Below are positions 38,493 through 47,194 of a DNA stretch of 64,000 nucleotides, piece after piece. The position numbers and the translations under genes are program-made. The DNA is from Borreliella bissettiae DN127 (lineage in GTDB: Bacteria > Spirochaetota > Spirochaetia > Borreliales > Borreliaceae). Within the stretch, counting starts at the first letter, position 1. The number at the start of each line of letters is the position of its first letter. The stretch is taken from assembly GCF_000222305.1 (NCBI RefSeq), contig NC_015921.1, forward strand, positions 124,001 to 188,000, in the 5' to 3' direction. Under the pieces are notes generated by a model. The model was not told the origin of the DNA, made no database searches, and saw nothing but the letters and a program-made list of their open reading frames with translations.

Positions 38493-38529
38493 TTTTGATA
38501 GATTTTATTATACAATAAATCTATCAAAA
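38493..38529. promoter_or_regulatory. Perfect 13-bp inverted repeat in a divergent promoter
   Basis: Arms TTTTGATAGATTT (38493-38505) and AAATCTATCAAAA (38517-38529) surround an 11-base AT core holding a TATTAT on the plus strand and a TATAAT on the minus strand (38507-38512). The right arm abuts the GGAG ribosome site of the 55-residue gene. It could be an operator, or an RNA hairpin that controls translation. Confidence 0.6.
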
Positions 38530-38540
38530 GGAGCTTTAAA

Positions 38541-38708
38541 ATGGCTAAAATTTCTAAAAACGCTCAAAGAGTGGGTTCAAAAGAACTAATAAGTCGATGG
38601 GGAGGAAAAATCATAATGAAATCAAAATTTGAAAATGGAAAAATAAAGCATTATGCAGAATGTCAAACTTCAAAAAATACAGCAAGAAAACCAAGGGATT
38701 TATTTTAA
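38541..38708 (+). CDS. 55-residue basic protein, unknown function
   Basis: ATG at 38541 with AAAAGGAG 8 bases upstream, TAA at 38706-38708. The product (MAKISKNAQRVGSKELISRW to ARKPRDLF) is basic, with one Cys and no membrane segment. The good ribosome site, the clean frame and the ordered promoter region support a real gene. From memory B31 has a tiny gene (BB0162) here. I cannot assign a family; nucleic-acid binding is only suggested by charge. Confidence 0.72.
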   Translation: MAKISKNAQRVGSKELISRWGGKIIMKSKFENGKIKHYAECQTSKNTARKPRDLF

Positions 38709-38734
38709 CAAATAAATCCACTTACTCATAAACG

Positions 38735-40483
38735 CTATTTTTTTTGTATCCTATCACTAAATTTGACCCAAGCTTCATCTTGCTCTTGCTTTGTATAGCT
38801 CTTATTTGCTGTTTGCTTAGGTGCTGTGCCCTTTTTGGGGTAAGAATTTCTAACCTGCTCTTTTATTTCTTCTCTTTGTTTTCTAATTTTTTCCAACTGT
38901 CTTTTAACTCTTTCGTTTGGATCAAAAAGACCACTCCCGCTTTTATTCAAACCAGCTCTAAAATCCAATCTGGACAAAGCCTCTTTATAGCTTTGATGCT
39001 TGCCTGTCAAAAGCAAAACAATTCTTTTAAAGAAACTTAAATCTTTATAAGCAGCATTCAAAATCGAATACAAATCAAGTTTATATATTTTATATAATGG
39101 CAAAAATTCATTACTATTCTTAAAATATTTAGCTGCTTCAACTTTAATCAAATCTTTAAGATGAACCTGAACACTTTGTGTTTTGCAAACTCTTCTAAAA
39201 TGAGAAACAATAAGGTCAAGAAACTTGACTTTATTTTTTAAGCAATACTCATTCATAATATATTTAGATACTAATCTATTGAGAACTTCTTCTAAGCCTT
39301 CTTCTGTAAAAATAGACGAAGGATCATCCCCAAAACTAAGAATTTTAAATATATTAGCCTTCAATTCACTATTAAGAAATTGTAAAACCTTTTCATATTC
39401 TTCTAGAAAAAACTCATATGCAAAAGGTTTGTACAAATAAAAATTTTCTTTTACTTGAAATATTTTTGGTAAAATATCATGAATTTTAGATTCAAAAAAG
39501 TACATATTAGCAACTAACAAGAAATTTTCAGGATCATTTAGCCCTTCAGAATAAACTTTTAAAATACTGGAAAACTCTTCTGTATCAATTGGGCCTTTTT
39601 TAAACTCCAAAGTCTTTTCAATTGCTTTTAAAGATTCATCAATTTTAATAGCTTCTATAGTCTTAAGCTCTTCTAAGTCTTTTTCATTTTTAATAAAAAG
39701 ATTAAGAAACTCCAAAAAAACAAAATAATTTTTTGAGAAAATAATTCCTTTCTTGCCAAGAACTTCATCCTTGATTTCAATTATGCCAGAGAGAATCTTG
39801 GAAATAGCACCAATAATATTCTTGCCCTCTTCTAAAGTTTTCTCATAATCAATAAGCTTTAATCCTTTTATTCTAACGAAAACATCTTTTACAACATTAT
39901 TAGAAGCAATATTAAAAAATATTTTTTTAACAAACTCAATAAAATATAAAGCCCTGCTCGATGGAATTATCAATGATTTCCAAACTAATATTTCCTTCAA
40001 TTGTGATTTTGTTTCAAAAAATTTATAGTTAATATTTGAATCTGAAATAGTTATAAATTCATCTTGAAAAACCAGCAAGCTAGATTCTACATTCTTAACA
40101 GTAAGCAAAGAACTAAAAAGCTCTATTCCTATATAAGTTTTTAAAAATAAATCATCAATAGAATAATAATAAAAATCATAGCTGGCCTCATCGGTCAAAA
40201 TTATGCTGTCTGGCAAAAATTCTCCGTCGATTGCTATTTTATTAGTAACTATTCCTCTTTTAACTTCATAAAGTTTGCGAAATAAAAAATCAAGCTCTCC
40301 TTTTAAACCTCTTATTCTTACAGAATGCTCTTCTATAAAAGAAGAATAATCTATAGCTTCCTTTTTATAAGAAAGAATAGTTTTCAAAATTAATTTTTGG
40401 GTATCAGAAGATATTCCTAATTGAGAAATCAAAATATCCACTTCTTTACTACTCATATAAAAAATTTCTGGCAATTTTTTCAT
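38735..40483 (-). CDS. Large cytoplasmic protein, unknown function
   Basis: 582 residues starting MKKLPEIFYMSSKEVDILISQLG with AGGAA before the ATG. It has no signal peptide or TM segment. Long helices predominate; the C-terminus (about 525-582) is highly charged (RVKRQLEKIRKQREEIKEQVRN) and probably coiled-coil. I recognise no catalytic motif. The gene faces the 55-residue gene (26 bp between stops) and lies 79 bp downstream of an exchanger's upstream neighbour region, with which it shares no obvious theme. It looks spirochaete-specific. Confidence 0.8.
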   Translation of the reverse strand: MKKLPEIFYMSSKEVDILISQLGISSDTQKLILKTILSYKKEAIDYSSFIEEHSVRIRGLKGELDFLFRKLYEVKRGIVTNKIAIDGEFLPDSIILTDEASYDFYYYSIDDLFLKTYIGIELFSSLLTVKNVESSLLVFQDEFITISDSNINYKFFETKSQLKEILVWKSLIIPSSRALYFIEFVKKIFFNIASNNVVKDVFVRIKGLKLIDYEKTLEEGKNIIGAISKILSGIIEIKDEVLGKKGIIFSKNYFVFLEFLNLFIKNEKDLEELKTIEAIKIDESLKAIEKTLEFKKGPIDTEEFSSILKVYSEGLNDPENFLLVANMYFFESKIHDILPKIFQVKENFYLYKPFAYEFFLEEYEKVLQFLNSELKANIFKILSFGDDPSSIFTEEGLEEVLNRLVSKYIMNEYCLKNKVKFLDLIVSHFRRVCKTQSVQVHLKDLIKVEAAKYFKNSNEFLPLYKIYKLDLYSILNAAYKDLSFFKRIVLLLTGKHQSYKEALSRLDFRAGLNKSGSGLFDPNERVKRQLEKIRKQREEIKEQVRNSYPKKGTAPKQTANKSYTKQEQDEAWVKFSDRIQKK

Positions 40484-40562
40484 ATTGTTCCTTATATCAC
40501 ATTTAAATAATAAAGCATATTACATTAAAAATATATTAACAAATCAAAATTAAGACAAATAA

Positions 40563-41549
40563 TCAATAAAAGTTAAATAACATTAAATTATATAAAAGAT
40601 ATAAAAGCAAAAAAATTAAAGAAATGCTCCTGCTAAAAACCCCTTTAAATTTAACCACTAAAAATAAAACTAAAGTTATAAATACCATTATACTAAAATC
40701 TAAAAGATAAATATCTTGCAACAAAATGGGTCTGAAAAAACTACTACTAGCCAAAATAAACCCAATATTAAAAATATTACTACCAATAATGTTACCAAAT
40801 GCAATGTCTGCTTCTTTTCTAATTATTGCAAAAAGAGATACAACAAGCTCGGGAACACTTGTTCCAAAAGCTACAACCATAATTCCAATCAACTTTTCAC
40901 TAACATTAAAAACATTGTTGGCAATGTAAAGGGCTCCATCAACCAATAATTTCGATCCCAAATAAAGAAAATACATACTAATAATAAAACTTAGCAAACT
41001 AAAAAATATAAAGTTTAAACCCCGATTTAAATTGCTTACACCTTCTTGAAAAGAATTTTCCAAGTTGGCATGTGCTTTTTCTTCTTTATAAAAAAGCAAC
41101 AGATAGGATAAAAACAAAATTAAGATAATAAGTGAGCTAAAGCGATTATAAGGTGTTACAAAAAAAGAGTAAGATCTAAAATCAAATGAAAGCAACAAAA
41201 GAAGAAACATTAATAAAAACAGAAACATAAAAGAAAGCTTAAGTCTTTTAAAATCTGCCTTAATATTTAAAAAGAATCCCGCTAAAGGCAGAGCAAGCAA
41301 CATATTAATAATATTGCTACCAATAACATTAGAAACAACAATTTCGTTTTTTCCCTTAAAAGCTGCCACCAAACTTGTAAAAAGCTCTGGGGCGCTTGTT
41401 GAAAAAGATACTATTGTAACTCCTATTAAAAGTGTTGGAACTTTTAAATAAGTAGCAATGCTAACTGAACTTTTCAAAAGTAAATCACCACCAAGATACA
41501 ATAAAAAAATCCCAAATCCTACGTAAAAAAATTGAATTACATGTTCCAA
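40563..41549 (-). CDS. CaCA-family Na+/Ca2+ (K+-dependent type) exchanger
   Basis: 328 residues from TTG at 41549, chosen because AAAGGAG lies 5 bases upstream; an in-frame TTG at 41576 has none. About ten membrane helices and the two alpha-repeats of the Ca2+:cation antiporter family: GVTIVSFSTSAPELFTSL plus NVIGSNIINML, and GIMVVAFGTSVPELVVSL plus GNIIGSNIFNIG. The acidic residues in the A/V-PEL motifs bind the cation. It exports Ca2+ against Na+ or H+. It starts 28 bp after the putative glycosidase gene, so the two may be cotranscribed. Confidence 0.92.
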   Translation of the reverse strand: MEHVIQFFYVGFGIFLLYLGGDLLLKSSVSIATYLKVPTLLIGVTIVSFSTSAPELFTSLVAAFKGKNEIVVSNVIGSNIINMLLALPLAGFFLNIKADFKRLKLSFMFLFLLMFLLLLLSFDFRSYSFFVTPYNRFSSLIILILFLSYLLLFYKEEKAHANLENSFQEGVSNLNRGLNFIFFSLLSFIISMYFLYLGSKLLVDGALYIANNVFNVSEKLIGIMVVAFGTSVPELVVSLFAIIRKEADIAFGNIIGSNIFNIGFILASSSFFRPILLQDIYLLDFSIMVFITLVLFLVVKFKGVFSRSISLIFLLLYLLYNLMLFNFY

Positions 41550-41576
41550 ACGAATCTCCTTTGTAAGAAACAACAA

Positions 41577-43415
41577 TTAAAAAGAATCTAAATATTCTTT
41601 TAAGCTGCCTTTAATCATATAATAAACATTAGATGCATTCCAAAGACTAAAGCCACTACCAAACGACTCTTTGACTCCTTTAAGCTGAAACTTTAAATAC
41701 TTCAAATAAATCTCGTCATCCACCAATCTTTCTTTTCCTAATAAAAAAGCTTGAACATAAGGCCTAATGACAACCCCACCTAAAGAAAAAGCAAGCGCTC
41801 TATCACTCCCCTCTTTATAAATCCTATAAGCTCTTTTTGTATAATAAAAAGAGCTTGGCAAAAAATCATCAGTATAATGCGAAGGATAAAACATAGGAGA
41901 TATAACGTCAACATAATCTGATAACATTGCAATATTTTGCCCAATACTATTAGTAGGAAACCAGCCATTGTACCCATAAATATCAACTGAAATAGGTACA
42001 TAAAGCTGTTCTCTTGCCATAATCAAAAAAGATTCAAGAGCATCAACGGGTTGCATTTCGCGCTTATTTATTCTTGAGATTGCAAGAGACACAGGCCCAT
42101 CTGATGGAAACCTAATATAATCAAACTGTATCTCGTCAACTCCAAAAGATTGAATTTCTTTTGCAATAGAAATATTGTACTCCCAAGTAGCCGGAGAAAA
42201 AATATCTACCCAATGCTCTACTTGCACATATTTAACAAACCCACTAGAATCAACTTTTTTAATAAAATGAGCCCAGGGTTTGTTGGTTCTTTTATTCCAA
42301 AGAGCATGTTTAAAATTATCGTAATAATACAATTTTGCATCTTTAAATACAACACATCTAGCAATAACATAAATTCCAAGCTCTTTGGCTTTTTTAAGAA
42401 TATAAGAAACATCAATAAAGTTTTTAACAGATTTCAACTTATTGGGCAAAGAAAGCTTGCTAGAATAAGTCAAATTACCATTATCATCTTTAAAATCAAT
42501 TACAACGGCATTCATACCCGAATCTTTAATAAATTTAAATCTTTCATCAACTGCCCTCTTATTACGCAATGTATATGCTGTCAAATAAATAGACCCTTTA
42601 TTTTTAGCAAGCCGCATTCTTTGTGATTTTTCAAAAAAATCTTGATCTTGCAAAGATAATTTTCCAATAAATACCCATTGCCCATTAATATAAGAATAAA
42701 AATGATTGTCATATGTTCTCACTAAAATTTTTTCTACATTCTTGCTAGATAAGTCTAAAATACGTATTATTTGCTTTTTAAAAGGAAAAGAAATTTTTTT
42801 AATAAATCCACTTTTCTGACTAATTAAAAAAATATCTCCATAAACTCCAGAAGAAACATATAAATTATTTATCTCTTCTTTTGAAAATTCAATAGCACTA
42901 ATAATATCGTAATACCCCGCACCTAAATAAATCTGTGGAATTAAACGATTTAAATTTTTAAAACTAACAGCTCCATTAACACTAAGATAAATGCCATGAA
43001 TCGCGGTTCCAATAGCAATACGCTTATACTCTCCTTGAGAAAAGGCACTTGATGTAATATACGCATCGCTATTAAATTTATCTATTCCCACCAATTTTCT
43101 AAAATTTTTTGAATAATCATAAGAAACATAAAGATTGTCGCTTGTAGTCAAAAATGAATTTGAAGAATAAACATCTTCATAAATAGAGGTAATTCGACTA
43201 GGAACAAGCTTTTGGAAAGGGTAAACCCACCTAGAATTTATACCACTCACTTTAACTTTGGTTATTTTCCCATTAACATTTTTACTTAAAAATCCTTTAT
43301 GAATAAAAAATAAACTATATTTTTTAAAAAATTCTTCATCAGTTAATGGATATATACTAAAAACTTTAAAAACAAAAAAGAAGAAAATAACTATCCAATA
43401 GATAAAAATTTTCAT
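41577..43415 (-). CDS. Secreted putative glycoside hydrolase (DUF4015/GHL-type barrel) with a propeller-like front half
   Basis: About 612 residues from ATG 43415; a frame to a TTG at 43445 exists and neither has a clear ribosome site. A signal peptide (KIFIYWIVIFFFFVFKVFS) opens the protein. Residues ~40-260 hold BNR/Asp-box-like strands (SDNLYVSYDYSKNFRKL, HGIYLSVNGAVSFKNL). Residues ~280-610 form a TIM-barrel-like GHL domain: MNAVVIDFKDDNGNLTY, LGIYVIARCVVFKD, VDEIQFDYIRFPSDG (catalytic-type acidic residues) and VDVISPMFYPSHY. The family is thought to act on polysaccharides; no activity is known here. A periplasmic or surface role in wall or host-glycan processing is inferred. Confidence 0.83.
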   Translation of the reverse strand: MKIFIYWIVIFFFFVFKVFSIYPLTDEEFFKKYSLFFIHKGFLSKNVNGKITKVKVSGINSRWVYPFQKLVPSRITSIYEDVYSSNSFLTTSDNLYVSYDYSKNFRKLVGIDKFNSDAYITSSAFSQGEYKRIAIGTAIHGIYLSVNGAVSFKNLNRLIPQIYLGAGYYDIISAIEFSKEEINNLYVSSGVYGDIFLISQKSGFIKKISFPFKKQIIRILDLSSKNVEKILVRTYDNHFYSYINGQWVFIGKLSLQDQDFFEKSQRMRLAKNKGSIYLTAYTLRNKRAVDERFKFIKDSGMNAVVIDFKDDNGNLTYSSKLSLPNKLKSVKNFIDVSYILKKAKELGIYVIARCVVFKDAKLYYYDNFKHALWNKRTNKPWAHFIKKVDSSGFVKYVQVEHWVDIFSPATWEYNISIAKEIQSFGVDEIQFDYIRFPSDGPVSLAISRINKREMQPVDALESFLIMAREQLYVPISVDIYGYNGWFPTNSIGQNIAMLSDYVDVISPMFYPSHYTDDFLPSSFYYTKRAYRIYKEGSDRALAFSLGGVVIRPYVQAFLLGKERLVDDEIYLKYLKFQLKGVKESFGSGFSLWNASNVYYMIKGSLKEYLDSF

Positions 43416-43540
43416 ATACATTAATACATGATACTTGCAAATCAAAAAATATTAAATAATAGTGAATTTTATTTGACCAATTGAATCTCAATTAAATTCA
43501 AAAATACTTAAATTTTATAACAACTTTGCTCCTAAAAATC

Positions 43541-45061
43541 TTAAGCCCTGCCATAAAGCCTTGTAATAAAACTTATATTTTGACTCAAGGCAGTATCTAA
43601 ATCACTTTCTAATAATCTAAAAATACAATTATCTAAAGTACTTTTTGGGACATTCCCCCTAAATTTATCTCCTAAACTAATATAATCTTGCATTGGCACT
43701 ATTACGTTATCAGAAACACTGCCCATAGCACTTCTTATCATGTCCCAAACAACAAAATTTTCATTTGTATTTAAATAATCAAAAATGTACTTTTTATGCA
43801 AATCATCTAAAGAGTCAACAAATTCTCGTATTGTGTCATTATCACTAATTCCTGTGTAAACTATACAATTTTTAATATAATTATGAGGAAGATTCTGATT
43901 GCCTGAATCAAAATCAAAGGCAAGCTTCATTATTTTGATTCCTGGAAAATTAAAAAAATCTCTTAGCCTCGAAACATCTTCAAGATCATTTTCAAAATCT
44001 TCAACCCAAATTTTTAAATCTTTAATTTCATTTAAAATAAAATTGAAAAAATCTCTCCCTGGTGACTTCACCCACAGCCCATTAAAAGCATAAGTCTCAC
44101 CCGCACTAACTTCCCAAGTAGAAACAAAACCTCTAAAATGATCAATTTTAATTATATCTACATATTTTCTTAAACCCCCAATCCTTTTTGCCCACCATTC
44201 ATACTTAAATTTCTTTAAAACATTCCAGCTATAAGCTGCACTATCCCAAACTTGCTCTTGTTCTAAAAAATAATCTGGGGAAATTCCTGCAACCTTATCT
44301 TTGCTTGCATCAAATCTTAGCTTAAAATATTTTTGGTGTGCCCAAACATCAGCAGAATCATACGCTATAAAAAAAGGTACGTTCATAACTAGCTCAATCC
44401 CCTTATCATTTGCATAACGCTTTAAAGCTTGAAACTGTGAAAAAAAGAAATACTGCAACACCTCTTGCACTTTAATCTCTTTTGAAAGAATATTTCTTAA
44501 TTTAAATAAATCTTTTTCATTTCTTTTAAGAATTCCTCTATCAAAAAGAACATTAAAAGCATTTTTTGATTCTTTAAAAAAATATTCTTTAAATGCAACA
44601 AAACTTGCAAAATCTAAAAGCCAATAAGAAGACTTTTTTTTAAATTTCTCAAAGCTTCTAACCTCATCAACCGAAGCTCTATTAATAAAATTTAAAGCGG
44701 CTTCTTTTAGAAATTTATCTTTAAAACTTAATTTTTTTAAATCTGAATACCTAGTCTCATTTTCCTTTAAAAGGCTCAAATCTGAATCTATAAATTTGTC
44801 AAGGGCTTCTAAATCAATATAATAAACATTGCCAGCAAAAGCCGAAAAAATTGAATAAGGGGGGGATCTTGTAAAATCAATAGGAGAATAAGCAAACATT
44901 TGCCAATAACTTTGAGAAGATGTAAACAAAAAATCTATAAATTTATAAGCTCCTTTGCCTAAATCTCCAATGCCATATTTAGATGGTAAAGAGCTTATGT
45001 TAAGCAAAATACCACTTTTTCTTTTTAAGTTTAAATTAATCCTTATTTTTTTATAATTCAT
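43541..45061 (-). CDS. malQ: 4-alpha-glucanotransferase (amylomaltase, GH77)
   Basis: 506 residues. Motifs: LNISSLPSKYGIGDLGKGAYKFIDF, SPPYSIFSAFAGNVYYIDLEAL, DIIKIDHFRGF (nucleophile Asp), WVEDFEND (acid/base Glu) and GISDNDTIREFVDSL. It transfers glucan segments between maltooligosaccharides in the cytoplasm. AGAGG precedes the ATG by six bases. A 7-G tract at about 44869-44875 lies within its coding region. In Borrelia malQ is known to be dispensable for infection, which suggests overlapping carbon routes. Confidence 0.96.
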   Translation of the reverse strand: MNYKKIRINLNLKRKSGILLNISSLPSKYGIGDLGKGAYKFIDFLFTSSQSYWQMFAYSPIDFTRSPPYSIFSAFAGNVYYIDLEALDKFIDSDLSLLKENETRYSDLKKLSFKDKFLKEAALNFINRASVDEVRSFEKFKKKSSYWLLDFASFVAFKEYFFKESKNAFNVLFDRGILKRNEKDLFKLRNILSKEIKVQEVLQYFFFSQFQALKRYANDKGIELVMNVPFFIAYDSADVWAHQKYFKLRFDASKDKVAGISPDYFLEQEQVWDSAAYSWNVLKKFKYEWWAKRIGGLRKYVDIIKIDHFRGFVSTWEVSAGETYAFNGLWVKSPGRDFFNFILNEIKDLKIWVEDFENDLEDVSRLRDFFNFPGIKIMKLAFDFDSGNQNLPHNYIKNCIVYTGISDNDTIREFVDSLDDLHKKYIFDYLNTNENFVVWDMIRSAMGSVSDNVIVPMQDYISLGDKFRGNVPKSTLDNCIFRLLESDLDTALSQNISFITRLYGRA

Positions 45062-45201
45062 ATAAAACCTCTATTAATTAACAATTTAAACAAATTCCCA
45101 CTGTGTTATAAATTATAATAAATATCAGCTCAGAACAACATATCAAATAGCAATTTTAAGAAAAATTTAGAAATTAAATACTTTTATGATAAAATCTATT
45201 A

Positions 45202-46371
45202 ATGAATAACAAAGCGACTACGTCATTGTTGCTATTATTTTTAGTTCAAAGCTTAGCTTTTTCTTCTGAAATCTTTGAATTTAAATACATTAAAGGCTCA
45301 AAGTTTAGATTAGAGGGCACAGACAATCAAAAAATATATTTCAACGGCCACTATAATTCAAGCTCTACAACCAATATTCAGATTTCAAGTGAAATAAAAG
45401 ACACAAAAGAAAAATTTGCAAACATTAAAGCTTTTTTTAGAATCTTAAAAAGAGAAAATATTAATGAACCTTACCTATTAAATGAAGAATTTGAAGAAAC
45501 TTTCAGCATAAATAAGCAAGGAGAATATATAATAGGAGCAAATCAAAAAAGACCCTCTGTTAGAGGCATTCCAAGATTTCCAAAAACACCAATCAAAATA
45601 AATGAAAAATGGACATATCCTGCAGAAGAATATATAGAAGCGTCAAAAATAGACAAAGGCATAAAAGATTTCATTGTAAAATTTAATGTTAACTACGAAT
45701 ATAAGGGCAAAGAAGAATACAATGGCAAACATTACCACATAATTCTTTCGAATTATGAATCACAATATAATGTAAAAAACATCTCTTTCTATCAAAAAGT
45801 AGACCAAAAAATTTATTTTGATAATGAAATTGGAAATACATATAAATACAGCGATAAATACATATTTGAAATAAATCAAAATAACAACCAACATTTTAAA
45901 ATGATTGGAAACTCTCTTGGCAAAGTAGTTTCAATTGAACTTCCAAATGATAATCTTATTGAAACTGAAGTTGAAAATTACATCCGAGAAAAAAAAATAA
46001 AAACTATTGACATTGAAAAAAACAATAAAGGAATTAATTTGAGCTTCGACATTGAATTTTATCCCAACTCATTTCAAATACTACAAAAAGAATATGAAAA
46101 AATTGACCTTATAGCTAAACTTCTTGAAAAATTTAAAAAAAATAACATACTAATAGAAGGACATACCGAACAATTTGGACTAGAAGAAGAGATGCGCGAG
46201 CTCTCTGAAAAAAGAGCTCGTGCAATTGGAAATTATTTAATAAAAATGAAAGTAAAAGATAAAGATCAAATACTATTTAAAGGATGGGGATCTAAAAAAC
46301 CAAAATATCCTAAATCTTCCCCATTAAAGGCTAAAAATAGGCGAGTAGAAATTACAATATTAAATAACTAG
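45202..46371 (+). CDS. OmpA-domain envelope protein (Tpn50-like)
   Basis: 389 residues. The signal peptide (TTSLLLLFLVQSLAFSS) has no lipobox. The body (about 25-270) is beta-rich and of unknown fold. The C-terminal ~115 residues are an OmpA/Pal-like peptidoglycan-binding domain: FDIEFYPNSFQILQKEYEKI, ILIEGHTEQFG, LSEKRARAIGNYLIKM, FKGWGSKKPKYPKSS and KNRRVEITI. It probably tethers the outer membrane or periplasm to the wall. It resembles the Treponema Tpn50 antigen as I recall it. The ATG is not preceded by a Shine-Dalgarno, again hinting at a leaderless mRNA (TATGAT at 45185-45190). Confidence 0.88.
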   Translation: MNNKATTSLLLLFLVQSLAFSSEIFEFKYIKGSKFRLEGTDNQKIYFNGHYNSSSTTNIQISSEIKDTKEKFANIKAFFRILKRENINEPYLLNEEFEETFSINKQGEYIIGANQKRPSVRGIPRFPKTPIKINEKWTYPAEEYIEASKIDKGIKDFIVKFNVNYEYKGKEEYNGKHYHIILSNYESQYNVKNISFYQKVDQKIYFDNEIGNTYKYSDKYIFEINQNNNQHFKMIGNSLGKVVSIELPNDNLIETEVENYIREKKIKTIDIEKNNKGINLSFDIEFYPNSFQILQKEYEKIDLIAKLLEKFKKNNILIEGHTEQFGLEEEMRELSEKRARAIGNYLIKMKVKDKDQILFKGWGSKKPKYPKSSPLKAKNRRVEITILNN

Positions 46372-46380
46372 CAAAGTATA

Positions 46381-46758
46381 TCATCTTTTGCTCTTTTTTT
46401 CCTTTTTTGTCTGACAACTAATACATAAAAAAGCATAAGGAATAGCTAAAAGCCTCTCCCTAGCAATCTCTTTTTCACAAGCCAAACACTTACCATAAGA
46501 ATTTTGAGAAATTCTATAAAGAGCTTGATTTATTAAATTTAACTTCCTCTTTTCAACAAAACCCAACGCTTCAAGATTATTTCCATCCATATTATCAAAA
46601 GCAATGTCGACAACATCCTTTGGATACATGTCATTATTAATTATTTCTTTTTTGCTATTTTCTACAGACTTAATAGAATCTAATATCTCTCTTTTTTCAG
46701 CCGAGAGAAATTTTTTTATCTCTTCAATAAACTCATGCTCAGAAATAGCTTTTTGCAT
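46381..46758 (-). CDS. dksA: DksA/TraR-type zinc-finger transcription factor
   Basis: 125 residues. A coiled-coil N-terminus with the DxxDxA tip (DVVDIAFD) is followed by the zinc finger CLACEKEIARERLLAIPYAF-LCISCQ (two CxxC pairs). DksA binds the RNA polymerase secondary channel and works with (p)ppGpp in the stringent response; in B. burgdorferi it is known to matter for infection. GGGAGG precedes the ATG. It diverges from infA, and a strong promoter lies 40 bases upstream. Shorter than E. coli DksA (151) by trimming of the N-terminus. Confidence 0.94.
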   Translation of the reverse strand: MQKAISEHEFIEEIKKFLSAEKREILDSIKSVENSKKEIINNDMYPKDVVDIAFDNMDGNNLEALGFVEKRKLNLINQALYRISQNSYGKCLACEKEIARERLLAIPYAFLCISCQTKKEKKSKR

Positions 46759-46799
46759 GATACCTCCCTATAAATTACATTTTTAAAAAACTTCGTGTA

Positions 46800-46828
46800 A
46801 TTATATACACAATTTCTTATAATGTAAA
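46800..46828 (-). promoter_or_regulatory. dksA promoter
   Basis: Minus strand TTTACA (46823-46828), 17-bp spacer, TATAAT (46800-46805). Leader of roughly 35 bases to the dksA ATG. Confidence 0.62.
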
Positions 46829-46862
46829 CAAAAAATAATGCTTTTATTCTTAAAAAGAATAA

Positions 46863-46891
46863 TTGAAATGATATGTTTAATCATGTAAAAT
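46863..46891 (+). promoter_or_regulatory. infA promoter
   Basis: TTGAAA (46863-46868), 17-bp spacer, TAAAAT (46886-46891), about 26 bases before the likely start codon at 46924. Confidence 0.6.
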
Positions 46892-46923
46892 TTATCCTAT
46901 TAGAGAAAATTATGGAGGTTGCT

Positions 46924-47145
46924 TTGAATATTAAAGAAGAAGCCATTGAAACTGAAGGAGTTGTAAAAGAATCCCTTCCAAATACCATGTTTAGAGTAGA
47001 GCTTAAAAACAAGCACATTGTACTTGCCCATCTATCTGGCAAAATGCGAAAACATTTCATAAAAATAGTTCCTGGTGATAAAGTAAAAGTTGAACTATCT
47101 CCTTATGATCTTACAAAAGGTAGGATAGTATACAGGGAAAAATAA
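46924..47145 (+). CDS. infA: Translation initiation factor IF-1
   Basis: 73 residues from TTG at 46924, chosen because GGAGG (46914-46918) is five bases upstream; ATG at 46912 or the frame to 46873 would add unneeded residues. The OB-fold protein ([20 protein letters not shown] ... [21 protein letters not shown]) is nearly canonical. It binds the A site of the 30S subunit during initiation. The gene has its own promoter and stands alone, not within a ribosomal-protein operon. A rare start codon in an initiation factor may allow feedback, as with infC elsewhere, but that is speculation. Confidence 0.96.
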   Translation: MNIKEEAIETEGVVKESLPNTMFRVELKNKHIVLAHLSGKMRKHFIKIVPGDKVKVELSPYDLTKGRIVYREK

Positions 47146-47194
47146 AATTAAACCCTTTTAAAAAATTTCAAGTGTTTTAAATATTATTTATTTT

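Noticed and set aside
42150-42626. 158-residue plus-strand ORF
   Set aside because: It lies wholly antisense to the glycosidase-like gene, lacks a ribosome site and has low-complexity composition typical of a shadow frame.
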